Positions 8,754 through 17,185 of a DNA stretch of 31,985 nt are shown in pieces. Every line of letters begins with the position of its first letter. Position 1 is the stretch's first letter. A model generated the notes under the pieces. It saw only the letters and a list, made by a program, of their open reading frames with translations. It had not been told where the DNA came from and did not search any database. The translations under genes were made by a program, and so were the position numbers. Source of the DNA: Euryarchaeota archaeon UBA19 (lineage in GTDB: Archaea; Thermoplasmatota; Poseidoniia; Poseidoniales; Thalassarchaeaceae); assembly GCA_002502175.1 (NCBI GenBank), contig DAPQ01000005.1, positions 1 to 31,985 on the forward strand, given 5' to 3'.

Positions 8754-10046
8754 ATGCAAACTTCATCAAGTTCTAACTCTCAAAATTCCAAGAAAGCAAT
8801 ACGTCGTCACGACATAGATTGGCTACGGGTTATTCTATTCGGGTTGTTGATACCATTTCATGTAGCCATTGGAGTTTACTGGTCTACTTATGGTACAGAA
8901 ATAAATCCTAATTTTGAAGAAATATCTGGAGAAGATAGAGAGGAATTTGCTGATAAAAATAACGACTACACCGCAGAATCGGTCACCTTTACTAGCATGA
9001 TTCTACATTGGATGCATCAATGGAGACTTGCGGCTTTGTTTATGATTTCAGGAATGGGAACAGCCTTCGCTTTCAAACGAAGAACTTGGAAGGTATTCCT
9101 TACAGAAAGATGCAAACGCCTGCTAATTCCAATGTTCTTTGGTGCTTGGACCATGGGCTTTGCGGGTTCGGTTATTTTGGGTGAACAAGAAATGACTCTT
9201 GCTGGTTTAACAGAAGGGTTTCTATTTGGAATAATTTGGAGAAGTTTGTTATTCTGGGTGCCTATTTTTGGTAAATTAATTGCTCTTGGTCATCTTTGGT
9301 TCCTCTGGAATTTATTCCAATATTCTGTGATTCTTATTCCGGTTTTTCATTTGGTTAGGAATAATCCCGAGGGACAATTAATTCGATTTCTTCGAGCACC
9401 ATTTAGCATTCCAATGGGGGCCGGTATTTTCGTTCTATTACCGCTAATTCTAACAATGACTGAGATTCTATTCAAGCCTTGGTTTCCTGGATTTATTGGG
9501 GTCGGTTACGAGTGGTTTTGGTTCTTCGTTTTCTTTGCATTTGGCTATGTTTGCATAACTGCCAAAGATGAGTATTACGAATTTATTGAGAATCGAAGAA
9601 TGCAAATTTCGATTCTAACTCTGCTTTGGACAATCGCCTTTGTATGGCTTAGATTCGAGCAGCATGATTCCGGTATACCCTATGTTGATGGAGGTTGGCT
9701 TGAAAACAATATTTTCCATGATGGAATGACTATCTTAGCTTGTTTAATCCACAGTTTCCATGCATGGTTTTGGTGTCTAACTATTTTTTCTTGGGCAGCT
9801 CATTTATTGAACAAGCCTAGCGAAAATCTCGCATACCTCAATCAGGGAGTGTATCCGTTCTACATTGTACATATGCCGCTCACTTTTGCTGGTCTTAGAA
9901 TTTCAACAGAACTTGGATTGAAAAATTACCCTGCGGTAATTATTGCAACAGCATTTGTAATTCTGACTTGTTGGGCATTCTTCGAAGCGGTTCGACGTAC
10001 AAAAGTGAGTAGATTTCTCTTCGGAATTAAATCCGCAAAGCAATAG
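8754..10046 (+). CDS. Acyltransferase-3 family membrane protein (OpgC/MdoC-like)
   Basis: This 430-aa integral membrane protein has the acyltransferase-3 signature at the N-terminus: RRHDIDWLRVILFGLLIPFH (about 18-37), including the conserved Arg-x-x-x-Asp and helix-1 His. About ten TM helices follow. LRVILFGLLIPFHVAIGVY and the internal MHQWRLAALFMISGMG resemble OpgC-type glucan-modifying members. Such enzymes transfer acyl groups to extracellular or membrane carbohydrates or lipids. The true substrate is unknown. It starts 12 bases after the exonuclease III stop, and a hairpin (10070-10088) follows its stop, suggesting it may end a transcription unit. Confidence 0.88.
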   Translation: MQTSSSSNSQNSKKAIRRHDIDWLRVILFGLLIPFHVAIGVYWSTYGTEINPNFEEISGEDREEFADKNNDYTAESVTFTSMILHWMHQWRLAALFMISGMGTAFAFKRRTWKVFLTERCKRLLIPMFFGAWTMGFAGSVILGEQEMTLAGLTEGFLFGIIWRSLLFWVPIFGKLIALGHLWFLWNLFQYSVILIPVFHLVRNNPEGQLIRFLRAPFSIPMGAGIFVLLPLILTMTEILFKPWFPGFIGVGYEWFWFFVFFAFGYVCITAKDEYYEFIENRRMQISILTLLWTIAFVWLRFEQHDSGIPYVDGGWLENNIFHDGMTILACLIHSFHAWFWCLTIFSWAAHLLNKPSENLAYLNQGVYPFYIVHMPLTFAGLRISTELGLKNYPAVIIATAFVILTCWAFFEAVRRTKVSRFLFGIKSAKQ

Positions 10047-10069
10047 TTTTCAGTTGTTGAATTTTCACC

Positions 10070-10088
10070 CCGCTCCCTTTGGGAGCGG
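10070..10088. terminator. Perfect 8-bp hairpin with TTT loop after the acyltransferase gene
   Basis: CCGCTCCC (10070-10077) pairs perfectly with GGGAGCGG (10081-10088) across loop TTT. A short A/T stretch (AAATTATTG) follows. It lies 23 bases after the acyltransferase stop and 59 bases before the ADH synthase start. It may end the upstream transcript or shape the leader of the aromatic operon. The pairing is clear; the role is inferred. Confidence 0.5.
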
Positions 10089-10147
10089 AAATTATTGCAG
10101 TTTTACAGAACGCATCCTTTCAAGTGAGGGAGTGTAGGCGGAATTCC

Positions 10148-10942
10148 ATGGCCGAGACCCTATTCGAGAGGTTGAATCGCTTACTCCCAGCTGGGAAGGG
10201 TGTTTGGATTCCTATGGATCACGGTATTTCCGGTTATCCAGAAAAGGGACTTGAAAGGATGGATGAGGCAGTTGATTCCTGTATCGAAGCGGGTGCTGAT
10301 GCCATCGTTCTCCAGAAAGGTTCCTTGAGTCATCATGTCGAAAGAACCGGATGGAATCGTTTTGTTTGTCACGTGTCTGTTTCTACCAAACATGCAGGTG
10401 AACGTGCTGGATACAAAGTACGAGTAGCAACCGCTGAAGAATGCCTATTTCGAGGAGCAGCCGGATGTTCGGCTCAGATTAATCTCGGGGATCAGTACGA
10501 ACCGGAAATGATTGTCGAAATGGGTGCTTTGACCGGCGAGGCAATAGCCCTAGGGATGCCTGTGCTTGGTATGGTATATCCTCGAGGAGCAAATCTAATT
10601 GTCTCCGATGATGACAAAACAGGTGGAATTGCCCACGCTGCAAGAGTTGCGTGGGAACTAGGTTGTGATGTTGTCAAAGTCCCATGGACTGGAGATGCAG
10701 AATCTTTTGCCGAAGTATGCTCGGCAGTTCCGATTCCAGTTCTAATCGCAGGCGGACCACGTGGAACATCATTCACAGAATTACTCAGAATAGTTGAGCA
10801 GTCAATTTCAGCGGGCGGCGCTGGAGTCTGCATGGGAAGGCAGGTGTTTGGGGCAGATGATCCAGCCTCTCATATTCGCGCTCTAAACGCAGTGATTCAC
10901 GAAGGAATGAGCGCTGCTGAAGCCGCAGAACATTTGAGGTGA
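10148..10942 (+). CDS. aroA': 2-amino-3,7-dideoxy-D-threo-hept-6-ulosonate synthase (archaeal aromatic pathway)
   Basis: This 264-aa class I aldolase-fold enzyme makes the first intermediate of the archaeal shikimate route, using aspartate semialdehyde and a ketose phosphate donor instead of the DAHP reaction. It is the MJ0400/DhnA-type family. Visible marks are IPMDHGIS (Asp24-His25), AGADAIVLQKGSLSH, the MVYPRGAN segment with its likely acid/base Tyr, VVKVPWTGD with Schiff-base Lys177, and the phosphate-binding IAGGPRG and GAGVCMGRQVF near the C-terminus. ATG 10148 is preferred over an upstream in-frame TTG at 10079 because homologues begin close to the FERLNRLLP segment. DHQ synthase II follows 4 bases later, which supports this role over plain fructose-bisphosphate aldolase. 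Confidence 0.88.
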   Translation: MAETLFERLNRLLPAGKGVWIPMDHGISGYPEKGLERMDEAVDSCIEAGADAIVLQKGSLSHHVERTGWNRFVCHVSVSTKHAGERAGYKVRVATAEECLFRGAAGCSAQINLGDQYEPEMIVEMGALTGEAIALGMPVLGMVYPRGANLIVSDDDKTGGIAHAARVAWELGCDVVKVPWTGDAESFAEVCSAVPIPVLIAGGPRGTSFTELLRIVEQSISAGGAGVCMGRQVFGADDPASHIRALNAVIHEGMSAAEAAEHLR

Positions 10943-10946
10943 TTGT

Positions 10947-11882
10947 TTGCAATTGTGGCTTGAGGGTGAGCAGTCCTCTGATTTTGCCAAGAGAGCATAT
11001 AGAGTATGGAAAACCTCAGATCACGATGTAGCAGTAGTGCAATTAGATGATTTTCACGGTCAAGACGAGGCGATCTCACTAGTTGGTATGATTGATTGGA
11101 TTTTGGTTCGATGTTCGGATTGGACTATGATTCCTCTTGAGAACATCGTAGCCGCAGCCGCAGGGAGTGGTACTAGAATCGCGGCTGCAATTTCACAAAT
11201 CGTAGACCTTAGTGGAGCAGCCTTTGCATTGCAACATGGTGTTGATGCATTGCTACTTCCTGCTGATGAAAAATTGTGGGATGCTGCAGAGGAGATTTCT
11301 GCAGAGAGAGCTTCTGTTCAAATGGAAGAAAGAAAGGCCGTTCCATCATTGGTAATGGCAAATGTCACCAATATCGAATCAGGGGGTGTAGGTGAACGAA
11401 TTTGTGTTGATTTGACAGAGAGACTTTCGGAAGGAGAAGGCATGCTAATCGGCTCTTCTGCAAATGCATTAGTTTTGATTCATGGAGAAACTATTCCCTC
11501 TGAATTTGTTCCATCAAGACCATTTCGGATTAATGCAGGGGCGGTACACGCTTACTGCTTAATGGCCGATGGCTCAACAAAATACCTCAGTGAATTAACT
11601 GCAGGCGATCGAGTTGCAATCGCAAATCAATCTAATGAAATTCGTAGCGCTACGATCGGACGCCTGAAAATTGAGAGGAGGCCATTTCTTTTGGTTCATT
11701 TTGAATGGAATAATCAATCGGCACAAGTTCTCGTGCAACAGGCCGAAACTGTACGCTTCATCAATGAAGAAGGAAACATCAGCGTTACCTCAATCCAGAA
11801 CCGAGATAAAATCGCTGTACGATTTTCCTCGGGTATGCGACACATAGGTCGAGAACTAGCAGGGGAGATGAATGAGAGATGA
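10947..11882 (+). CDS. aroB': 3-dehydroquinate synthase II (archaeal type)
   Basis: This 311-aa enzyme is of the MJ1249 family, unrelated to bacterial AroB. It oxidatively deaminates and cyclises the ADH synthase product to 3-dehydroquinate using NAD. Recognisable parts are CSDWTMIPLENIVAAA (about 52-67), an ALQHGVDALLLPAD segment (about 92-105), the GVGERICVDLTERLSEGEGMLIGSS block, and RPFRINAGAVHAYCLMADGSTKYLSEL near the C-terminal half, all typical of this family. The start is TTG 10947, four bases after the previous stop and just behind an SD, GAGGTGAT, that spans that stop. Its end overlaps the shikimate kinase start (ATGA), indicating translational coupling. Confidence 0.9.
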   Translation: MQLWLEGEQSSDFAKRAYRVWKTSDHDVAVVQLDDFHGQDEAISLVGMIDWILVRCSDWTMIPLENIVAAAAGSGTRIAAAISQIVDLSGAAFALQHGVDALLLPADEKLWDAAEEISAERASVQMEERKAVPSLVMANVTNIESGGVGERICVDLTERLSEGEGMLIGSSANALVLIHGETIPSEFVPSRPFRINAGAVHAYCLMADGSTKYLSELTAGDRVAIANQSNEIRSATIGRLKIERRPFLLVHFEWNNQSAQVLVQQAETVRFINEEGNISVTSIQNRDKIAVRFSSGMRHIGRELAGEMNER

Positions 11883-12742
11883 AGGTCTACGGGTCAGGTA
11901 GGGCTCATGCTGGAATCAGTCTTCTGCACGCTCTTGGTTGTGGCAATGGTTGCTCGACTCCAATTGATCTATGGACCTATGTTGGTTTAGTGGAAGGTCC
12001 TTCGATTCCCGAGGGAGATGAACACAATTTGCTTCAATCACTGCTTGAAGCTTGGAAAGAACGAGATTTACCGCTTCCTTCAGGTGAACTTGGATGGCTC
12101 GTCAAGTCGGACATACCAACAGGGATGGGGCTGAAATCCAGTTCAGCATTATTGATGGCTGCAGTAAATGCATTATCCACAGGTAATTCAGTAATTCTAA
12201 GTGATACTGTCATATTTAATCTAATTTCAGCGATTCAAACTAAGGCAGGTTGTAGTATCTCAGGAGGTAGAGATGATATCGCATGCTCTTACTTTCCTGC
12301 TACTTGGATAGTAGATGCAAATGCGGCAGGAGCCGGAATAATTGAACAAATTGAATTTCCAGAAAAGGAAGTGATAATTGTCCTTAGAGAAATGCAGAAG
12401 GGGGCTGTAGACGCACAATCATTTGAGAATCTTCGTTCAAGGTTTGAACAAATTGTTGTGAAACTAAGAAATGGCTCTCCAATCGATGCCTTCAGGATGA
12501 ACGGGCAAGCGGTTGCTGAGGCAATGGGAGATGAAGAGGCATTGAGTATATGCGAAGATATCGAACTTCGATTTAGTTGCCCTGCTGCGATTTCGGGTTC
12601 TGGTCCAGCAATCGCCATTCTATGTGAGCCTGAGCAGACAGAACCTGTTAAGCAACATCTCAAATCTGAAGGCTTACAATTTGTCCATACACGAACTCAT
12701 CAAGGTGTCGAACTTCATTGGGAGAGAGAAGAATGGGAATGA
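11879..12742 (+). CDS. aroK: Shikimate kinase, archaeal GHMP type
   Basis: This 287-aa GHMP-superfamily kinase phosphorylates shikimate at the 3-position with ATP. It is not homologous to bacterial P-loop AroK. The ATP-binding motif is PTGMGLKSSSALLMAA (about 79-94), and the C-terminal GHMP motif appears as AISGSGPAIAILCE (near 239-252). SGGRDDIACSYFP is the archaeal shikimate kinase-like middle segment. The ATG overlaps the DHQ synthase stop by four bases, and its own 3' end overlaps the chorismate synthase start by ten. Context leaves little doubt over homoserine kinase or mevalonate kinase, which share the fold. Confidence 0.9.
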   Translation: MKVYGSGRAHAGISLLHALGCGNGCSTPIDLWTYVGLVEGPSIPEGDEHNLLQSLLEAWKERDLPLPSGELGWLVKSDIPTGMGLKSSSALLMAAVNALSTGNSVILSDTVIFNLISAIQTKAGCSISGGRDDIACSYFPATWIVDANAAGAGIIEQIEFPEKEVIIVLREMQKGAVDAQSFENLRSRFEQIVVKLRNGSPIDAFRMNGQAVAEAMGDEEALSICEDIELRFSCPAAISGSGPAIAILCEPEQTEPVKQHLKSEGLQFVHTRTHQGVELHWEREEWE

Positions 12743-13836
12743 GGCTAGGAGAATCTGTCCGAGTGACTCTCTTTGGAGAAAGTCACGGAAAATGTGTAGG
12801 TGCTCTGGTAGAGGGAATTCCAGCTGGAACTGAGATTGATTTACAGGCATTGAACGAAGATATTGCGAGAAGAAAGCCCGGAAGAAAAGGTCTCAGTATG
12901 CGTTCCGAATCCGACGAATGCGAGATTCTTTCGGGAGTCCATGAAGGAAAGGCAACAGGTTGGCCTATTCTTCTGCTTACTTGGAATTCCAATGCTAAAT
13001 CGAAGGATTACAGTTTCCTTCCTGATCAACCCCGTCCCGGACATGCAGACCTTCCAGAAATGATCCGTACAGATGGTGCAGCCGACTTGCGAGGAGGAGG
13101 TTCTCAATCGGCTAGATTGACCTACGGATTGGTGACTGCAGCTAGCCAATTGCGAGGATTGTTGAATCAGGCTGGCTGGAGGGTTGACGCCCATTTACAC
13201 AGTGTTGGTGATTTACAATCCAAACCATTGTTCCTACTCGATTTAGATACAGACCAGGATGTGGATTCGACAATGGCACGATTGAATTGTAGAGACGAAG
13301 AGGCCGCTGAATCATTCTCGAAATATATCGAAGAAGTTAGGATGGATCAAGACTCGGTAGGTTCTAGTGTAGAGTGTATTATTCAAGGATTACCAATAGG
13401 TGTAGGAGAACCTTGGTTTGATGGCCTAGAACCAGCTTTAGCACGAGGTATGATGGCTATTCCCGGTGCTCGTGCTGTTGAATTTTCTAGAGGCGTTCAA
13501 GCCTCAAAGATGAGAGGTTCTGAACACAATGATGCTTGGCATTTCGATGGCATAACGCCTGAGTTAGAAGGTTCAGAATCGGCTCAAGCCGATGGTGCCC
13601 TAGGGGGTAGGTCAACCGGTGCTCCAATTCGAGTTGTTGTGCACTTCAAACCACCAAGCAGCATAGCCCGAGAACAATCTACACTGCACCTACCTAGTGG
13701 AGAACAACGTCCGCTACAAGTAGGTGGAAGACATGACCCTGTCTTGGGTCCTCGGGCAGTACCTGTTGTCGAGTCTATTGCTAGATTAGTTGTAGCGGAT
13801 TTGGGTATGATTGGTGGATTCCTCAATCCAGAGTAA
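12733..13836 (+). CDS. aroC: Chorismate synthase
   Basis: This 367-aa FMN-dependent enzyme converts 5-enolpyruvylshikimate-3-phosphate to chorismate, the last step of the shared aromatic pathway. Signatures are LFGESHGKCVGALVEGIPAG (about 13-32), RPGHADL, the RGGGSQSARLT loop, GLPIGVGEPWFDGLEPALAR, and the C-terminal GRHDPVLGPRAVPVVESIA. The GALGGRSTGAPI block contains the third chorismate synthase pattern. The start at ATG 12733 has an SD (GGAGAGA, 12721-12727) and begins the protein as MGMRLGESVRVT, as is usual. ATG 12739 is a close alternative. The genes for dehydroquinase, shikimate dehydrogenase and EPSP synthase are not in this window. Confidence 0.95.
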   Translation: MGMRLGESVRVTLFGESHGKCVGALVEGIPAGTEIDLQALNEDIARRKPGRKGLSMRSESDECEILSGVHEGKATGWPILLLTWNSNAKSKDYSFLPDQPRPGHADLPEMIRTDGAADLRGGGSQSARLTYGLVTAASQLRGLLNQAGWRVDAHLHSVGDLQSKPLFLLDLDTDQDVDSTMARLNCRDEEAAESFSKYIEEVRMDQDSVGSSVECIIQGLPIGVGEPWFDGLEPALARGMMAIPGARAVEFSRGVQASKMRGSEHNDAWHFDGITPELEGSESAQADGALGGRSTGAPIRVVVHFKPPSSIAREQSTLHLPSGEQRPLQVGGRHDPVLGPRAVPVVESIARLVVADLGMIGGFLNPE

Positions 13837-13846
13837 ATCAAAGCAC

Positions 13847-14851
13847 TCACTTGTTTGCTCGTCCTTCTTGCATTTGCTGTAGGCGGAGAGGCAAGTTTAC
13901 TGCGAATGCGGCGGCAATTACTGTGAACACCATTGCTGTTCCGAGCGCTACACCATAAACGGAAGTTAATTCCACTGATTCCCTCAATCTGTTGGCTTGA
14001 ACACTATCGAAGATGCCAACCATTGCGGGAATGATTAGATTGATGAGAAGGGTTAGCAAGGCCACTAATCCTGCCACAATTGGAGTAATTCCAATCGCTC
14101 GGTAATATTGTCTGATTATTTTCCCTTCACCCATTACGTATACTTCACCAGTTCTAATTGAAGTATCCAACATTGAGAATCGAATGATTCCGTTGGTTAG
14201 TTCGAAGTACATCACTAAGAAAACAGCGTAGGCAATTAGCAATATTTTCTGTAGAATCTCTTGTTCTGGTATTAGGTTGAATCCGAACTCTACCTTGCTT
14301 CCTGCGAACCTTAGGGTTACCAGTAGCATTGCTACGTACGAGACCAACAATGCTCTCTGATCACGCTGGAAGATTCCATAAGCACCTCCAATAGCACCAA
14401 TAATCATAATCGAGATGTGAATAATTCCTCCAATTATTGGAATGCCAATTAAATTTGCAATAGCAAACCAAGCGGTTCCAGATACTGGAGTGAATAGTAG
14501 AGTAAGAGCGGTTAGTAGTACTAGACATCCTGCCGAACTTAACTGTAAATTGGTCACAGTTCGGTTAGCTGGAAGAAACTTCATCGAAGATACAATAGGT
14601 CCTCCAAAGAAAGACTCAATCCAAGATGGTACATGCACTTCTGGAATAGCATCTTGGGGGATATCGGTGCTAGACTTTAGTCGACCCGCTGCCTTTTTCC
14701 TACTTGGAGCGGATGATCTAACTGTCTTTCCATCGTATAGATGGGAGGTATCGGAAGCACCCTCTACTTTGACATCATCTGCGATAATTTCACCCCCTAG
14801 AATCCTCTTGCTCCGGCTAACGCGGTTACTAGCATCATGTCTGGTTCCCAA
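13847..14851 (-). CDS. Unrecognised polytopic membrane protein downstream of the DUF58 gene
   Basis: This 334-aa ORF has a hydrophilic, Lys/Arg/Ser-rich N-terminus of about 100 residues, then six or seven TM helices (for example LVLLTALTLLFTPV, the GIIHISIMIIGAIGGAYGIF stretch, LLIAYAVFLVMYF, VAGLVALLTLLINLIIP and a final one near 300-320). I recognise no family. The only in-frame ATG near the front (14851) overlaps the end of the DUF58 gene by 55 bases, more than elsewhere in this window. A GGGGGTGA sequence just after the DUF58 stop is followed in frame by ATT/ATC codons, so a later non-standard start is possible. Position suggests it is the last gene of the MoxR/DUF58 set. Confidence 0.7.
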   Translation of the reverse strand: MGTRHDASNRVSRSKRILGGEIIADDVKVEGASDTSHLYDGKTVRSSAPSRKKAAGRLKSSTDIPQDAIPEVHVPSWIESFFGGPIVSSMKFLPANRTVTNLQLSSAGCLVLLTALTLLFTPVSGTAWFAIANLIGIPIIGGIIHISIMIIGAIGGAYGIFQRDQRALLVSYVAMLLVTLRFAGSKVEFGFNLIPEQEILQKILLIAYAVFLVMYFELTNGIIRFSMLDTSIRTGEVYVMGEGKIIRQYYRAIGITPIVAGLVALLTLLINLIIPAMVGIFDSVQANRLRESVELTSVYGVALGTAMVFTVIAAAFAVNLPLRLQQMQEGRANK

Positions 14852-16113
14852 TCCATGACATTCGCACCTAATCCTCTTAGTTCACTAATCAGAATATCCC
14901 TTTCTGTCTTGAGAACTTCATATCCAGTTCGATCCAGTCTTCTGGCATCGAACTCGAACTCAAGGCTTGATGGAGAGAGTACGGTTACGTCGAAATTCCT
15001 AGCCCTGAAGTCTCTAACTGCATCAATTATCGTTGGGTCATCTTCTAATGGACTTAGGATAATAATTGGGCTTCCTCGGTTAATGTGAGGTAGAATACGG
15101 TTTGTGACTACTTTCAGTGGTGTGTTGCCCTTTGCCATAGCTCCGGCCAATTTAGTAAGAATCACGTACAATTGTTTCTTACCTGTGTCTCGGTCAACCG
15201 ATACAATTTCGTCACCATAAGTCACCAAACCAACCGAATCTCTTCGAGAGAGGAAATACTGTGCTAGACTTGCGGCAGCCCTTGTACTATAGACCAAGGA
15301 ATTTCGACTCACTGGGCCAGTTTCAGATACAGATCGACTATCGATGATCAGTATAATGTCGCTAACTGCGTCTCGTTCAAACTCGTTTACCATCATCTTT
15401 CCAGATCTAGCCCAAGCCTTCCAGTTTACCTTCTTCATAGGATCTCCTGGGATATACTCGCGCAAGTTGTAGAAATTCGTACCCTCACCAGGGTTACGAA
15501 TGTTGACGGCCCCTGTGAAGATTTTTGGAACCCTGCTCTTGATCAATGCGTCCTTGATATCCTCCATCTTAGGGAATACAAGGAAGTCATCATAGAGTTG
15601 AATTTCCCTTTCATTGTGGAATAATCCGAATGCATCCTGTACTCTGACGCAAACGGGTCCAATAGTATAGAATCCCCGTAGAGGGGCTTCAATCGTATAG
15701 GAGATTTCAGTTTCTTTCCTTCCACCTAATTCCATCAGAACATAATTTGCTCCTTTCTTTATTCGCATGACTTCAGGGACTCTGTCTCGGACCTCCAGAA
15801 CCTTGGAGAGAGTTGATCGGTTCTGAATCCTGAGGACAACATCAATTTCACCGTCTTCGAAAACCCTCGCAGAGGATAGTTTTCGCATTGCGACAATTGA
15901 TTGGAGAGCCACTCCTGAATCTGCTTCTGCATCCTCCAAGCGACGTCCACTAGATGCAACGTCTGCATGGGTTGTTCGGAATGCAGCATAGGTAAGGAAG
16001 GATAGTAGCACAACAGCGACTGTGACAAGTTGTTGATTTCTCAACACCAGTCCTAGCAGATACATGGCTACCGCAAGGGCGGCAAACATGGCTGATTTTC
16101 TGCTCCATGCCAT
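14797..16113 (-). CDS. DUF58 domain protein with vWA-like fold
   Basis: This 438-aa protein has two N-terminal TM helices (about 8-24 and 28-45), an immunoglobulin-like middle region, then the DUF58 hallmark at about 207-240: GEGTNFYNLREYIPGD followed by NWKAWARSGKMMVNEFERD. A vWA-like domain follows, with DIILIIDSRS as the first metal-site-like strand and a later PIIILSPLEDD. DUF58 proteins are encoded with MoxR ATPases throughout bacteria and archaea and are thought to act with them in maturing or assembling other, often surface or redox, complexes. The SD is strong (GGAGGTGAT, 16119-16127) and sits five bases before the ATG. MoxR is encoded 38 bases upstream. Confidence 0.9.
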   Translation of the reverse strand: MAWSRKSAMFAALAVAMYLLGLVLRNQQLVTVAVVLLSFLTYAAFRTTHADVASSGRRLEDAEADSGVALQSIVAMRKLSSARVFEDGEIDVVLRIQNRSTLSKVLEVRDRVPEVMRIKKGANYVLMELGGRKETEISYTIEAPLRGFYTIGPVCVRVQDAFGLFHNEREIQLYDDFLVFPKMEDIKDALIKSRVPKIFTGAVNIRNPGEGTNFYNLREYIPGDPMKKVNWKAWARSGKMMVNEFERDAVSDIILIIDSRSVSETGPVSRNSLVYSTRAAASLAQYFLSRRDSVGLVTYGDEIVSVDRDTGKKQLYVILTKLAGAMAKGNTPLKVVTNRILPHINRGSPIIILSPLEDDPTIIDAVRDFRARNFDVTVLSPSSLEFEFDARRLDRTGYEVLKTERDILISELRGLGANVMDWEPDMMLVTALAGARGF

Positions 16114-16151
16114 CGGCTATCACCTCCATTTGCTAAATTTGGTTAAGATGC

Positions 16152-17159
16152 TCAAACTGTTGGTACAGGTACCTGACGTAGGATATCTGAGATTACTTCG
16201 TCAGTCTCGAGACCCTTAATCTGGTGTTCCGGCTTGAGGATTAATCGGTGAGCTACCGCAAGGGTTGCAACCGACTTCACATCGTCTGGTGTGACAAAGT
16301 CACGTCCACGCATTGCAGCAGCGGAACGACTTGTCTTCAGAAGTGCCTGTGAACCACGTGGCGATGAACCAACGAGAACCCTTGGGTCTTCACGGGTTCG
16401 AGATACAATCTCAACCATGTACATTCGAACCGCAGGGTCGACGAATACATCCTCAATTGCAGTCTGCATAGCAACCACACGAGCAGGATCGGTAATTGTC
16501 TCAACTTCTACATCGTCCTTCTTTCGAGCAATACGTCGAGCAAGGATTTCGTCCTCATCTGCACGATCTGGGTATCCTACACTCATCTTGAACATAAATC
16601 GGTCAAGTTGAGCCTCTGGTAGAGGGTAGGTTCCTTCCTGTTCCACAGGGTTTTGTGTAGCCATTGTTAGGAACGGAGCTGGAAGTTTGTGAGTTACAGT
16701 TCCGATGGTAACCTGCTTTTCTTGCATCGCTTCCAGAAGTGCCGCTTGGGTCTTTGGAGGTGCACGGTTAATCTCGTCAGACAATAGTAGGTTGCAGAAA
16801 ATCGGTCCTGGCTTAAACGAGAACTCTCCTTTCTTTGCATCGTAGATATTCGTTCCAGTGATGTCGGCTGGTAGAAGGTCAGGCGTAAATTGTACACGCT
16901 TGAAATCACAGCCGAGTGCATCGGCGAACGTATTCGTCATCAGGGTCTTTGCAAGTCCTGGATAATCCTCGAACAGGAGGTTACCATTGGACAGGATGTT
17001 GATCAACACATTGTCGATAACATGGCTCTTTCCGATGATTACTTTCTGCACTTCGGTGCTAATCGCTTGTCCGATTGCACCGACGGCTTCGAGTTTATCA
17101 CTCATCTTCTTTGAGCCGCCCTTAGGCTTCTTTTTTGTCGCAGCTTTTTCTTCAGTCAT
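16152..17159 (-). CDS. MoxR-family AAA+ ATPase
   Basis: This 335-aa ATPase is of the MoxR (AAA_3) type. Visible parts are FEDYPGLAKTLM (Walker A-like, PGLAKT at 67-72), Walker B LLLSDE (124-129) followed by INRAPPKTQAALLEAMQE, and sensor 1 ATQNP (167-171). The C-terminal lid carries SPRGSQALLKTSRSAA and GRDFVTPDDVKSVA. The usual GxGKT appears here as GLAKT, which is common in this family. MoxR proteins act as chaperone-like ATPases with vWA/DUF58 partners, and the DUF58 gene is next. A Lys-rich N-terminal extension precedes the fold. The SD GGAGAG lies just before the ATG. Confidence 0.95.
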   Translation of the reverse strand: MTEEKAATKKKPKGGSKKMSDKLEAVGAIGQAISTEVQKVIIGKSHVIDNVLINILSNGNLLFEDYPGLAKTLMTNTFADALGCDFKRVQFTPDLLPADITGTNIYDAKKGEFSFKPGPIFCNLLLSDEINRAPPKTQAALLEAMQEKQVTIGTVTHKLPAPFLTMATQNPVEQEGTYPLPEAQLDRFMFKMSVGYPDRADEDEILARRIARKKDDVEVETITDPARVVAMQTAIEDVFVDPAVRMYMVEIVSRTREDPRVLVGSSPRGSQALLKTSRSAAAMRGRDFVTPDDVKSVATLAVAHRLILKPEHQIKGLETDEVISDILRQVPVPTV

Positions 17160-17185
17160 ATTTTTCTCTCCATTTTCTGTTTGTT

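Noticed and set aside
12624..12833. Small plus-strand ORF across the shikimate kinase/chorismate synthase junction
   Set aside because: It lies fully within two strongly supported genes in another frame and has no SD of its own or recognisable motif.
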